A stretch of DNA of 64,000 bases from Eukaryota sp. TZLM1-RC. Lineage: Eukaryota > Metamonada: BaSk clade. The notes beneath the pieces are model-generated. The model ran no database searches. It was not told the DNA's origin and was given only the letters and a program-made list of their open reading frames with translations. Positions 15,001 through 30,000 of this stretch are shown one piece after another. The DNA is taken from NCBI GenBank assembly GCA_040285825.1, contig JAUPSS010000007.1, positions 3,118,317 to 3,182,316 of the forward strand, written 5' to 3'. Position 1 is the stretch's first letter; each line of letters begins with the position of its first letter. The translations under genes were made by a program, and so were the position numbers.

Positions 15001-18000
15001 AGTATACAATTGAATGTTGTAAACTAATAAAAACAATTGCTGTAAGTGTAAGAGTATCGTTTTTTTGATACGATTTACTGAGAGCTCATATGAAGTTCCT
15101 AGTTTCGTATATTGACCAATGGTTGTTTATTACAATCATTGGTCAAATCTTTAAAAGTCCATTTTGGGACAATTAATATAACAATTGTGGTGTTAAAGTC
15201 CGTGCTATGGTCATTTGAGTAGTCATTGGTATGATTGGTTGAATGGTCATTGGTATGATTAGATGAGTTGCATGTAGTCTTTATGTACTAGATGTGATCA
15301 ACTTGTGATCAAACTTTGTGTGAAATTGTGTGTTAGTAATGTTGGCTATGTGTTACTTGATCAGTACAAACTCATGATTACATTTTTCAAATGATTTTTG
15401 TATATATTTGAATTAATTGAGTGTATTAATTTTTTTAAACATTAAATTGTAAAAAAAGTAAAAAAATCAAAAAAAGTATACAATTGAATGTTGTAAACTA
15501 ATAAAAACAATTGCTGTAAGTGTAAGAGTATCGTTTTTGATACGATTTACTGAGAGCTCATATGAAGTTCCTAGTTTCGTATATTGACCAATGGTTGTTT
15601 ATTACAATCATTGGTCAAATCTTTCAAAAGTCCATTTTGGGACAATTAATATAACAATTGTGGTGTTAAAGTCCGTGCTATGGTCATTTGAGTAGTCATT
15701 GGTATGATTGGTTGAATGGTCATTGGTATGATTAGATGAGTTGCATGTAGTCTTTATGTACTAGATGTGATCAACTTGTGATCAAACTTTGTGTGAAATT
15801 GTGTGTTAGTAATGTTGGCTATGTGTTACTTGATCAGTACAAACTCATGATTACATTTTCAAATGATTTTGTATATATTTGAATTAATTGAGTGTATTAA
15901 TTTTTTTAAACATTAAATTGTAAAAAAAGTAAAAAAATCAAAAAAAGTATACAATTGAATGTTGTAAACTAATAAAAACAATTGCTGTAAGTGTAAGAGT
16001 ATCGTTTTTTTGATACGATTTACTGAGAGCTCATATGAAGTTCCTAGTTTCGTATATTGACCAATGGTTGTTTATTACAATCATTGGTCCATTTTAAAAG
16101 TCCATTTTGGGACAATTAATATAACAATTGTGGTGTTAAAGTCCGTGCTATGGTCATTTGAGTAGTCATTGGTATGATTGGTTGAATGGTCATTGGTATG
16201 ATTAGATGAGTTGCATGTAGTCTTTATGTACTAGATGTGATCAACTTGTGATCAAACTTTGTGTGAAATTGTGTGTTAGTAATGTTGGCTATGTGTTACT
16301 TGATCAGTACAAACTCATGATTACATTTTTCAAATGATTTTTGTATATATTTGAATTAATTGAGTGTATTAATTTTTTTAAACATTAAATTGTAAAAAAA
16401 GTAAAAAAATCAAAAAAAGTATACAATTGAATGTTGTAAACTAATAAAAACAATTGCTGTAAGTGTAAGAGTATCGTTTTTGATACGATTTACTGAGAGC
16501 TCATATGAAGTTCCTAGTTTCGTATATTGACCAATGGTTGTTTATTACAATCATTGGTCAAATCTAAATCCATTTTGGGACAATTAATATAACAATTGTG
16601 GTGTTAAAGTCCGTGCTATGGTCATTTGAGTAGTCATTGGTATGATTGGTTGAATGGTCATTGGTATGATTAGATGAGTTGCATGTAGTCTTTATGTACT
16701 AGATGTGATCAACTTGTGATCAAACTTTGTGTGAAATTGTGTGTTAGTAATGTTGGCTATGTGTTGCTTGATCAGTACAAACTCATGATTACATTTTCAA
16801 ATGATTTTTGTATATATTTGAATTAATTGAGTGTATTAATTTTTTTAAACATTAAATTGTAAAAAAAGTAAAAAAATCAAAAAAAGTATACAATTGAATG
16901 TTGTAAACTAATAAAACAATTGCTGTAAGTGTAAGAGTATCGTTTTTTTGATACGATTTACTGAGAGCTCATATGAAGTTCCTAGTTTCGTATATTGACC
17001 AATGGTTGTTTATTACAATCATTGGTCAAATCTTCAAAAGTCCATTTTGGGACAATTAATATAACAATTGTGGTGTTAAAGTCCGTGCTATGGTCATTTG
17101 AGTAGTCATTGGTATGATTGGTTGAATGGTCATTGGTATGATTAGATGAGTTGCATGTAGTCTTTATGTACTAGATGTGATCAACTTGTGATCAAACTTT
17201 GTGTGAAATTGTGTGTTAGTAATGTTGGCTATGTGTTACTTGATCAGTACAAACTCATGATTACATTTTTCAAATGATTTTTGTATATATTTGAATTAAT
17301 TGAGTGTATTAATTTTTTTAAACATTAAATTGTAAAAAAAGTAAAAAAATCAAAAAGTATACAATTGAATGTTGTAAACTAATAAAACAATTGCTGTAAG
17401 TGTAAGAGTATCGTTTTTTTGATACGATTTACTGAGAGCTCATATGAAGTTCCTAGTTTCGTATATTGACCAATGGTTGTTTATTACAATCATTGGTCAA
17501 ATCTTTAAAGTCCATTTTGGGACAATTAATATAACAATTGTGGTGTTAAAGTCCGTGCTATGGTCATTTGAGTAGTCATTGGTATGATTGGTTGAATGGT
17601 CATTGGTATGATTAGATGAGTTGCATGTAGTCTTTATGTACTAGATGTGATCAACTTGTGATCAAACTTTGTGTGAAATTGTGTGTTAGTAATGTTGGCT
17701 ATGTGTTACTTGATCAGTACAAACTCATGATTACATTTTCAAATGATTTTTGTATATATTTGAATTAATTGAGTGTATTAATTTTTTTAAACATTAAATT
17801 GTAAAAAAAGTAAAAAAATCAAAAAAAGTATACAATTGAATGTTGTAAACTAATAAAACAATTGCTGTAAGTGTAAGAGTATCGTTTTTGATACGATTTA
17901 CTGAGAGCTCATATGAAGTTCCTAGTTTCGTATATTGACCAATGGTTGTTTATTACAATCATTGGTCAAATCTTTAAATCCATTTTGGGACAATTAATAT

Positions 18001-21000
18001 AACAATTGTGGTGTTAAAGTCCGTGCTATGGTCATTTGAGTAGTCATTGGTATGATTGGTTGAATGGTCATTGGTATGATTAGATGAGTTGCATGTAGTC
18101 TTTATGTACTAGATGTGATCAACTTGTGATCAAACTTTGTGTGAAATTGTGTGTTAGTAATGTTGGCTATGTGTTACTTGATCAGTACAAACTCATGATT
18201 ACATTTTTCAAATGATTTTTGTATATATTTGAATTAATTGAGTGTATTAATTTTTTTAAACATTAAATTGTAAAAAAAGTAAAAAAATCAAAAAGTATAC
18301 AATTGAATGTTGTAAACTAATAAAAACAATTGCTGTAAGTGTAAGAGTATCGTTTTTTTGATACGATTTACTGAGAGCTCATATGAAGTTCCTAGTTTCG
18401 TATATTGACCAATGGTTGTTTATTACAATCATTGGTCAAATCTTACAAAATCCATTTTGGGACAATTAATATAACAATTGTGGTGTTAAAGTCCGTGCTA
18501 TGGTCATTTGAGTAGTCATTGGTATGATTGGTTGAATGGTCATTGGTATGATTAGATGAGTTGCATGTAGTCTTTATGTACTAGATGTGATCAACTTGTG
18601 ATCAAACTTTGTGTGAAATTGTGTGTTAGTAATGTTGGCTATGTGTTACTTGATCAGTACAAACTCATGATTACATTTTCAAATGATTTTTGTATATATT
18701 TGAATTAATTGAGTGTATTAATTTTTTTAAACATTAAATTGTAAAAAAATAAAATCAAAAAGTATACAATTGAATGTTGTAAACTAATAAAACAATTGCT
18801 GTAAGTGTAAGAGTATCGTTTTTTTGATACGATTTACTGAGAGCTCATATGAAGTTCCTAGTTTCGTATATTGACCAATGGTTGTTTATTACAATCATTG
18901 GTCAAATCTTTCAAAAGTCCATTTTGGGACAATTAATATAACAATTGTGGTGTTAAAGTCCGTGCTATGGTCATTTGAGTAGTCATTGGTATGATTGGTT
19001 GAATGGTCATTGGTATGATTAGATGAGTTGCATGTAGTCCTTATGTACTAGATGTGATCAACTTGTGATCAAACTTTGTGTGAAATTGTGTGTTAGTAAT
19101 GTTGGCTATGTGTTACTTGATCAGTACAAACTCATGATTACATTTTCAGTGATTTGTATATATTTGAATTAATTGAGTGTATTAATTTTTTTAAACATTA
19201 AATTGTAAAAAAAGTAAAAAAATCAAAAAAAGTATACAATTGAATGTTGTAAACTAATAAAAACAATTGCTGTAAGTGTAAGAGTATCGTTTTTTTGATA
19301 CGATTTACTGAAACTCATATAAGTTCCTAAGTTTCGTATATTGACCAATGGTTGTTTTATTACAATCATTGGTCAAATCTTTAAAGTCCATTTTGGGACA
19401 ATTAATATAACAATTGTGGTGTTAAAGTCCGTGCTATGGTCATTTGAGTAGTCATTGGTATGATTGGTTGAATGGTCATTGGTATGATTTAGATGAGTTG
19501 CATGTAGTCTTTATGTACTAGATGTGATCAACTTGTGATCAAACTTTGTGTGAAATTGTGTGTTAGTAATGTTGGCTATGTGTTACTTGATCAGTACAAA
19601 CTCATGATTACATTTTTCAAATGATTTTTGTATATATTTGAATTAATTGAGTGTATTAATTTTTTTAAACATTAAATTGTAAAAAAAGTAAAAAAATCAA
19701 AAAAAGTATACAATTGAATGTTGTAAACTAATAAAAACAATTGCTGTAAGTGTAAGAGTATCGTTTTTTTGATACGATTTACTGAGAGCTCATATGAAGT
19801 TCCTAGTTTCGTATATTGACCAATGGTTGTTTATTACAATCATTGGTCAAATCTTTAAAAGTCCATTTTGGGACAATTAATATAACAATTGTGGTGTTAA
19901 AGTCCGTGCTATGGTCATTTGAGTAGTCATTGGTATGATTGGTTGAATGGTCATTGGTATGATTAGATGAGTTGCATGTAGTCCTTATGTACTAGATGTG
20001 ATCAACTTGTGATCAAACTTTGTGTGAAATTGTGTGTTAGTAATGTTGGCTATGTGTTACTTGATCAGTACAAACTCATGATTACATTTTCAAATGATTT
20101 TGTATATATTTGAATTAATTGAGTGTATTAATTTTTTTAAACATTAAATTGTAAAAAAAGTAAAAAAATCAAAAAAAGTATACAATTGAATGTTGTAAAC
20201 TAATAAAACAATTGCTGTAAGTGTAAGAGTATCGTTTTTTTGATACGATTTACTGAGAGCTCATATGAAGTTCCTAGTTTCGTATATTGACCAATGGTTG
20301 TTTATTACAATCATTGGTCAAATCTTTCAAAAGTCCATTTTGGGACAATTAATATAACAATTGTGGTGTTAAAGTCCGTGCTATGGTCATTTGAGTAGTC
20401 ATTGGTATGATTGGTTGAATGGTCATTGGTATGATTAGATGAGTTGCATGTAGTCTTTATGTACTAGATGTGATCAACTTGTGATCAAACTTTGTGTGAA
20501 ATTGTGTGTGAGTAATGTTGGCTATGTGTTACTTGATCAGTACAAACTCATGATTACATTTTCAAATGATTTTGTATATATTTGAATTAATTGAGTGTAT
20601 TAATTTTAAACATTAAATTGTAAAAAAAGTAAAAAAATCAAAAAAAGTATACAATTGAATGTTGTAAACTAATAAAAACAATTGCTGTAAGTGTAAGAGT
20701 ATCGTTTTTTTGATACGATTTACTGAGAGCTCATATGAAGTTCCTAGTTTCGTATATTGACCAATGGTTGTTTATTACAATCATTGGTCAAATCTTTAAA
20801 TCCATTTTGGGACAATTAATATAACAATTGTGGTGTTAAAGTCCGTGCTATGGTCATTTGAGTAGTCATTGGTATGATTGGTTGAATGGTCATTGGTATG
20901 ATAAGGTGAGTTGCATGTAGTCCTTATGTGCTAGATGTGATCAACTTGTGATCAAACTTTGTGTGAAATTGTGTGTTAGTAATGTTGGCTATGTGTTACT

Positions 21001-24000
21001 TGATCAGTACAAACTCATGATTACATTTTTCAAATGATTTTGTATATATTTGAATTAATTGAGTGTATTAATTTTTTTAAACATTAAATTGTAAAAAAAG
21101 TAAAAAAATCAAAAAAAGTATACAATTGAATGTTGTAAACTAATAAAAACAATTGCTGTAAGTGTAAGAGTATCGTTTTTGATACGATTTACTGAGAGCT
21201 CATATGAAGTTCCTAGTTTCGTATATTGACCAATGGTTGTTTATTACAATCATTGGTCAAATCTTTAAAAGTCCATTTTGGGACAATTAATATAACAATT
21301 GTGGTGTTAAAGTCCGTGCTATGGTCATTTGAGTAGTCATTGGTTTGATTGGTTGAATGGTCATTGGTATGATTAGATGAGTTGCATGTAGTCCTTATGT
21401 GCTAGATGTGATCAACTTGTGATCAAACTTTGTGTGAAATTGTGTGTTAGTAATGTTGGCTATGTGTTACTTGATCAGTACAAACTCATGATTACATTTT
21501 CAAATGATTTTGTATATATTTGAATTAATTGAGTGTATTAATTTTTTTAAACATTAAATTGTAAAAAAAGTAAAAAAATCAAAAAAAGTATACAATTGAA
21601 TGTTGTAAACTAATAAAAACAATTGCTGTAAGTGTAAGAGTATCGTTTTTTTGATACGATTTACTGAGAGCTCATATGAAGTTCCTAGTTTCGTATATTG
21701 ACCAATGGTTGTTTATTACAATCATTGGTCAAATCTTTAAAAGTCCATTTTGGGACAATTAATATAACAATTGTGGTGTTAAAGTCCGTGCTATGGTCAT
21801 TTGAGTAGTCATTGGTATGATTGGTTGAATGGTCATTGGTATGATTAGATGAGTTGCATGTAGTCTTTATGTACTAGATGTGATCAACTTGTGATCAAAC
21901 TTTGTGTGAAATTGTGTGTTAGTAATGTTGGCTATGTGTTACTTGATCAGTACAAACTCATGATTACATTTTCAAATGATTTTTGTATATATTTGAATTA
22001 ATTGAGTGTATTAATTTTTTTAAACATTAAATTGTAAAAAAAGTAAAAAAATCAAAAAAAGTATACAATTGAATGTTGTAAACTAATAAAACAATTGCTG
22101 TAAGTGTAAGAGTATCGTTTTTTTGATACGATTTACTGAGAGCTCATATGAAGTTCCTAGTTTCGTATATTGACCAATGGTTGTTTATTACAATCATTGG
22201 TCAAATCTTACAAATCCATTTTGGGACAATTAATATAACAATTGTGGTGTTAAAGTCCGTGCTATGGTCATTTGAGTAGTCATTGGTATGATTGGTTGAA
22301 TGGTCATTGGTATGATTAGATGAGTTGCATGTAGTCTTTATGTACTAGATGTGATCAACTTGTGATCAAACTTTGTGTGAAATTGTGTGTGAGTAATGTT
22401 GGCTATGTGTTACTTGATCAGTACAAACTCATGATTACATTTTTCAAATGATTTTGTATATATTTGAATTAATTGAGTGTATTAATTTTTTTAAACATTA
22501 AATTGTAAAAAAAGTAAAAAAATCAAAAAGTATACAATTGAATGTTGTAAACTAATAAAACAATTGCTGTAAGTGTAAGAGTATCGTTTTTGATACGATT
22601 TACTGAGAGCTCATATGAAGTTCCTAGTTTCGTATATTGACCAATGGTTGTTTATTACAATCATTGGTCAAATCTTTCAAAAGTCCATTTTGGGACAATT
22701 AATATAACAATTGTGGTGTTAAAGTCCGTGCTATGGTCATTTGAGTAGTCATTGGTTTGATTGGTTGAATGGTCATTGGTATGATTAGATGAGTTGCATG
22801 TAGTCCTTATGTACTAGATGTGATCAACTTGTGATCAAACTTTGTGTGAAATTGTGTGTGAGGTAATGTTGGCTATGTGTTGCTTGATCAGTACAAACTC
22901 ATGATTACATTTTTCAAATGATTTTGTATATATTTGAATTAATTGAGTGTATTAATTTTTTTAAACATTAAATTGTAAAAAAAGTAAAAAAATCAAAAGT
23001 ATACAGATTGAATGTTGTAAACTAATAAAACAATTGCTGTAAGTGTAAGAGTATCGTTTTTTTGATACGATTTACTGAGAGCTCATATGAAGTTCCTAGT
23101 TTCGTATATTGACCAATGGTTGTTTATTACAATCATTGGTCAAATCTTAAAATCCATTTTGGGACAATTAATATAACAATTGTGGTGTTAAAGTCCGTGC
23201 TATGGTCATTTGAGTAGTCATTGGTATGATTGGTTGAATGGTCATTGGTATGATTAGATGAGTTGCATGTAGTCTTTATGTACTAGATGTGATCAACTTG
23301 TGATCAAACTTTGTGTGAAATTGTGTGTTAGTAATGTTGGCTATGTGTTACTTGATCAGTACAAACTCATGATTACATTTTCAAATGATTTTTGTATATA
23401 TTTGAATTAATTGAGTGTATTAATTTTTTTAAACATTAAATTGTAAAAAAAGTAAAAAAATCAAAAAAAGTATACAATTGAATGTTGTAAACTAATAAAA
23501 CAATTGCTGTAAGTGTAAGAGTATCGTTTTTTTGATACGATTTACTGAGAGCTCATATGAAGTTCCTAGTTTCGTATATTGACCAATGGTTGTTTATTAC
23601 AATCATTGGTCAAATCTTTAAAAGTCCATTTTGGGACAATTAATATAACAATTGTGGTGTTAAAGTCCGTGCTATGGTCATTTGAGTAGTCATTGGTTTG
23701 ATTGGTTGAATGGTCATTGGTGTGATTTAGATTGAGTTGCATGTAGTCTTTATGTACTAGATGTGATCAACTTGTGATCAAACTTTGTGTGAAATTGTGT
23801 GTGAGTAATGTTGGCTATGTGTTACTTGATCAGTACAAACTCATGATTACATTTTCAAATGATTTTTGTATATATTTGAATTAATTGAGTGTATTAATTT
23901 TTTTAAACATTAAATTGTAAAAAAAGTAAAAAAATCAAAAAAAGTATACAATTGAATGTTGTAAACTAATAAAAACAATTGCTGTAAGTGTAAGAGTATC

Positions 24001-27000
24001 GTTTTTGATACGATTTACTGAGGCTCATATGAAGTTCCTAGTTTCGTATATTGACCAATGGTTGTTTATTACAATCATTGGTCAAATCTTTAAAGTCCAT
24101 TTTGGGACAATTAATATAACAATTGTGGTGTTAAAGTCCGTGCTATGGTCATTTGAGTAGTCATTGGTATGATTGGTTGAATGGTCATTGGTATGATTAG
24201 ATGAGTTGCATGTAGTCCTTATGTACTAGATGTGATCAACTTGTGATCAAACTTTGTGTGAAATTGTGTGTGAGTAATGTTGGCTATGTGTTACTTGATC
24301 AGTACAAACTCATGATTACATTTTCAAATGATTTTGTATATATTTGAATTAATTGAGTGTATTAATTTTTTTAAACATTAAATTGTAAAAAAAGTAAAAA
24401 AATCAAAAAAGTATACAATTGAATGTTGTAAACTAATAAAAACAATTGCTGTAAGTGTAAGAGTATCGTTTTTTTGATACGATTTACTGAGGCTCATATG
24501 AAGTTCCTAGTTTCGTATATTGACCAATGGTTGTTTATTACAATCATTGGTCAAATCTTTAAAGTCCATTTTGGGACAATTAATATAACAATTGTGGTGT
24601 TAAAGTCCGTGCTATGGTCATTTGAGTAGTCATTGGTATGATTGGTTGAATGGTCATTGGTATGATTAGGTGAGTTGCATGTAGTCTTTATGTACTAGAT
24701 GTGATCAACTTGTGATCAAACTTTGTGTGAAATTGTGTGTGAGTAATGTTGGCTATGTGTTACTTGATCAGTACAAACTCATGATTACATTTTCAAATGA
24801 TTTTGTATATATTTGAATTAATTGAGTGTATTAATTTTTTTAAACATTAAATTGTAAAAAAATAAAAAATGAAAAAGTATACAATTGAATGTTGTAAACT
24901 AATAAAACAATTGCTGTAAGTGTAAGAGTATCGTTTTTGATACGATTTACTGAGGCTCATATGAAGTTCCTAGTTTCGTATATTGACCAATGGTTGTTTA
25001 TTACAATCATTGGTCAAATCTTTAAAGTCCATTTTGGGACAATTAATATAACAATTGTGGTGTTAAAGTCTGTGCTATGGTCATTTGAGTAGTCATTGGT
25101 ATGATTGGTTGAATGGTCATTGGTATGATTAGGTGAGTTGTATGTAGTCCTTATGTACTAGATGTGATCAACTTGTGATCAAACTTTGTGTGAAATTGTG
25201 TGTGAGTAATGTTGGCTATGTGTTACTTGATCAGTACAAACTCATGATTACATTTTCAATTGATTTTGTATATATTTGAATTAATTGAGTTTATTAATTT
25301 TTTTAAACATTAAATTGTAAAAAAAATAAAAAAATGAAAAAGTATACAATTGAATGTTGTAAACTAATAAAACAATTGCTGTAAGTGTAAGAGTATCGTT
25401 TTTTTGATACGATTTACTGAGGCTCATATGAAGTTCCTAGTTTCGTATATTGACCAATGGTTGTTTATTACAATCATTGGTCAAATCTTTAAAAGTCCAT
25501 TTTGGGACAATTAATATAACAATTGTGGTGTTAAAGTCTGTGCTATGGTCATTTGAGTAGTCATTGGTATGATTGGTTGAATGGTCATTGGTATGATTAG
25601 GTGAGTTGCATGTAGTCCTTATGTACTAGATGTGACCAACTTGTGATCAAACTTTGTGTGAAATTGTGTGTGAGTAATGTTGGCTATGTGTTACTTGATC
25701 AGTACAAACTCATGATTACATTTTCAATTGATTTTGTATATATTTGAATTAATTGAGTTTATTAATTTTTTTAAACATTAAATTGTAAAAAAATAAAAAA
25801 TGAAAAAGTATACAATTGAATGTTGTAAACTAATAAAAACAATTGCTGTAAGTGTAAGAGTATCGTTTTTTTGATACGATTTACTGAGGCTCATATGAAG
25901 TTCCTAGTTTCGTATATTGACCAATGGTTGTTTATTACAATCATTGGTCAAATCTTTAAAAGTCCATTTTGGGACAATTAATATAACAATTGTGGTGTTA
26001 AAGTCTGTGCTATGGTCATTTGAGTAGTCATTGGTATGATTGGTTGAATGGTCATTGGTATGATTAGGTGAGTTGCATGTAGTCCTTATGTACTAGATGT
26101 GACCAACTTGTGATCAAACTTTGTGTGAAATTGTGTGTGAGTAATGTTGGCTATGTGTTACTTGATCAGTACAAACTCATGATTACATTTTCAATTGATT
26201 TTGTATATATTTGAATTAATTGAGTTTATTAATTTTTAAACATTAAATTGTAAAAAAAATAAAAAAATGAAAAAAAGTATACAATTGAATGTTGTAAACT
26301 AATAAAAACAATTGCTGTAAGTGTAAGAGTATCGTTTTTGATACGATTTACTGAGGCTCATATGAAGTTCCTAGTTTCGTATATTGACCAATGGTTGTTT
26401 ATTACAATCATTGGTCAAATCTTTAAAGTCCATTTTGGGACAATTAATATAACAATTGTGGTGTTAAAGTCTGTGCTATGGTCATTTGAGTAGTCATTGG
26501 TATGATTGGTTGAATGGTCATTGGTATGATTAGGTGAGTTGTATGTAGTCCTTATGTACTAGATGTGACCAACTTGTGATCAAACTTTGTGTGAAATTGT
26601 GTGTGAGTAATGTTGGCTATGTGTTACTTGATCAGTACAAACTCATGATTACATTTTCAATTGATTTTGTATATATTTGAATTAATTGAGTTTATTAATT
26701 TTTAAACATTAAATTGTAAAAAAATAAAAAAATGAAAAAAAGTATACAATTGAATGTTGTAAACTAATAAAAACAATTGCTGTAAGTGTAAGAGTATCGT
26801 TTTTGATACGATTTACTGAGGCTCATATGAAGTTCCTAGTTTTCGTATATTGACCAATGGTTGTTTATTACAATCATTGGTCAAATCTTTAAAGTCCATT
26901 TTGGGACAATTAATATAACAATTGTGGTGTTAAAGTCTGTGCTATGGTCATTTGAGTAGTCATTGGTATGATTGGTTGAATGGTCATTGGTATGATTAGG

Positions 27001-30000
27001 TGAGTTGCATGTAGTCCTTTATGTACTAGATGTGACCAACTTGTGATCAAACTTTGTGTGAAATTGTGTGTGAGTAATGTTGGCTATGTGTTACTTGATC
27101 AGTACAAACTCATGATTACATTTTCAATTGATTTTGTATATATTTGAATTAATTGAGTTTATTAATTTTTAAACATTAAATTGTAAAAAAAATAAAAAAA
27201 TGAAAAAGTATACAATTGAATGTTGTAAACTAATAAAACAATTGCTGTAAGTGTAAGAGTATCGTTTTTGATACGATTTACTGAGGCTCATATGAAGTTC
27301 CTAGTTTCGTATATTGACCAATGGTTGTTTATTACAATCATTGGTCAAATCTTTAAAGTCCATTTTGGGACAATTAATATAACAATTGTGGTGTTAAAGT
27401 CTGTGCTATGGTCATTTGAGTAGTCATTGGTATGATTGGTTGAATGGTCATTGGTATGATTAGGTGAGTTGTATGTAGTCCTTATGTACTAGATGTGACC
27501 AACTTGTGATCAAACTTTGTGTGAAATTGTGTGTGAGTAATGTTGGCTATGTGTTACTTGATCAGTACAAACTCATGATTACATTTTCAATTGATTTTGT
27601 ATATATTTGAATTAATTGAGTTTATTAATTTTTAAACATTAAATTGTAAAAAAAATAAAAAAATGAAAAAAAGTATACAATTGAATGTTGTAAACTAATA
27701 AAACAATTGCTGTAAGTGTAAGAGTATCGTTTTTGATACGATTTACTGAGGCTCATATGAAGTTCCTAGTTTCGTATATTGACCAATGGTTGTTTATTAC
27801 AATCATTGGTCAAATCTTTAAAGTCCATTTTGGGACAATTAATATAACAATTGTGGTGTTAAAGTCTGTGCTATGGTCATTTGAGTAGTCATTGGTATGA
27901 TTGGTTGAATGGTCATTGGTATGATTAGGTGAGTTGTATGTAGTCCTTATGTACTAGATGTGACCAACTTGTGATCAAACTTTGTGTGAAATTGTGTGTG
28001 AGTAATGTTGGCTATGTGTTACTTGATCAGTACAAACTCATGATTACATTTTCAATTGATTTTGTATATATTTGAATTAATTGAGTTTATTAATTTTTAA
28101 ACATTAAATTGTAAAAAAAATAAAAAAATGAAAAAAAGTATACAATTGAATGTTGTAAACTAATAAAACAATTGCTGTAAGTGTAAGAGTATCGTTTTTG
28201 ATACGATTTACTGAGGCTCATATGAAGTTCCTAGTTTCGTATATTGACCAATGGTTGTTTATTACAATCATTGGTCAAATCTTTAAAGTCCATTTTGGGA
28301 CAATTAATATAACAATTGTGGTGTTAAAGTCTGTGCTATGGTCATTTGAGTAGTCATTGGTATGATTGGTTGAATGGTCATTGGTATGATTAGGTGAGTT
28401 GTATGTAGTCCTTTATGTACTAGATGTGACCAACTTGTGATCAAACTTTGTGTGAAATTGTGTGTGAGTAATGTTGGCTATGTGTTACTTGATCAGTACA
28501 AACTCATGATTACATTTTCAATTGATTTTGTATATATTTGAATTAATTGAGTGTATTAATTTTTAAACATTAAATTGTAAAAAAAATAAAAAATGAAAAA
28601 GTATACAATTGAATGTTGTAAACTAATAAAACAATTGCTGTAAGTGTAAGAGTATCGTTTTGATACGATTTACTGAGGCTCATATGAAGTTCCTAGTTTC
28701 GTATATTGACCAATGGTTGTTTATTACAATCATTGGTCAAATCTTTAAAGTCCATTTTGGGACAATTAATATAACAATTGTGGTGTTAAAGTCCGTGCTA
28801 TGGTCATTTGAGTAGTCATTGGTATGATTGGTTGAATGGTCATTGGTATGATTAGGTGAGTTGCATGTAGTCCTTTATGTACTAGATGTGACCAACTTGT
28901 GATCAAACTTTGTGTGAAATTGTGTGTGAGTAATGTTGGCTATGTGTTACTTGATCAGTACAAACTCATGATTACATTTTCAATTGATTTTGTATATATT
29001 TGAATTAATTGAGTTTATTAATTTTTAAACATTAAATTGTAAAAAAATAAAAAAATGAAAAAAAGTATACAATTGAATGTTGTAAACTAATAAAACAATT
29101 GCTGTAAGTGTAAGAGTATCGTTTTTGATACGATTTACTGAGGCTCATATGAAGTTCCTAGTTTCGTATATTGACCAATGGTTGTTTATTACAATCATTG
29201 GTCAAATCTTTAAAGTCCATTTTGGGACAATTAATATAACAATTGTGGTGTTAAAGTCTGTGCTATGGTCATTTGAGTAGTCATTGGTATGATTGGTTGA
29301 ATGGTCATTGGTATGATTAGGTGAGTTGTATGTAGTCCTTATGTACTAGATGTGACCAACTTGTGATCAAACTTTGTGTGAAATTGTGTGTGAGTAATGT
29401 TGGCTATGTGTTACTTGATCAGTACAAACTCATGATTACATTTTCAATTGATTTTGTATATATTTGAATTAATTGAGTTTATTAATTTTTAAACATTAAA
29501 TTGTAAAAAAAATAAAAAAATCGAAAAAGTATACAATTGAATGTTGTAAACTAATAAAACAATTGCTGTAAGTGTAAGAGTATCGTTTTTGATACGATTT
29601 ACTGAGGCTCATATGAAGTTCCTAGTTTCGTATATTGACCAATGGTTGTTTATTACAATCATTGGTCAAATCTTTAAAGTCCATTTTGGGACAATTAATA
29701 TAACAATTGTGGTGTTAAAGTCTGTGCTATGGTCATTTGAGTAGTCATTGGTATGATTGGTTGAATGGTCATTGGTATGATTAGGTGAGTTGTATGTAGT
29801 CCTTATGTACTAGATGTGATCAACTTGTGATCAAACTTTGTGTGAAATTGTGTGTGAGTAATGTTGGCTATGTGTTACTTGATCAGTACAAACTCATGAT
29901 TACATTTTCAATTGATTTTGTATATATTTGAATTAATTGAGTTTATTAATTTTTAAACATTAAATTGTAAAAAAATAAAAAATGAAAAAGTATACAATTG

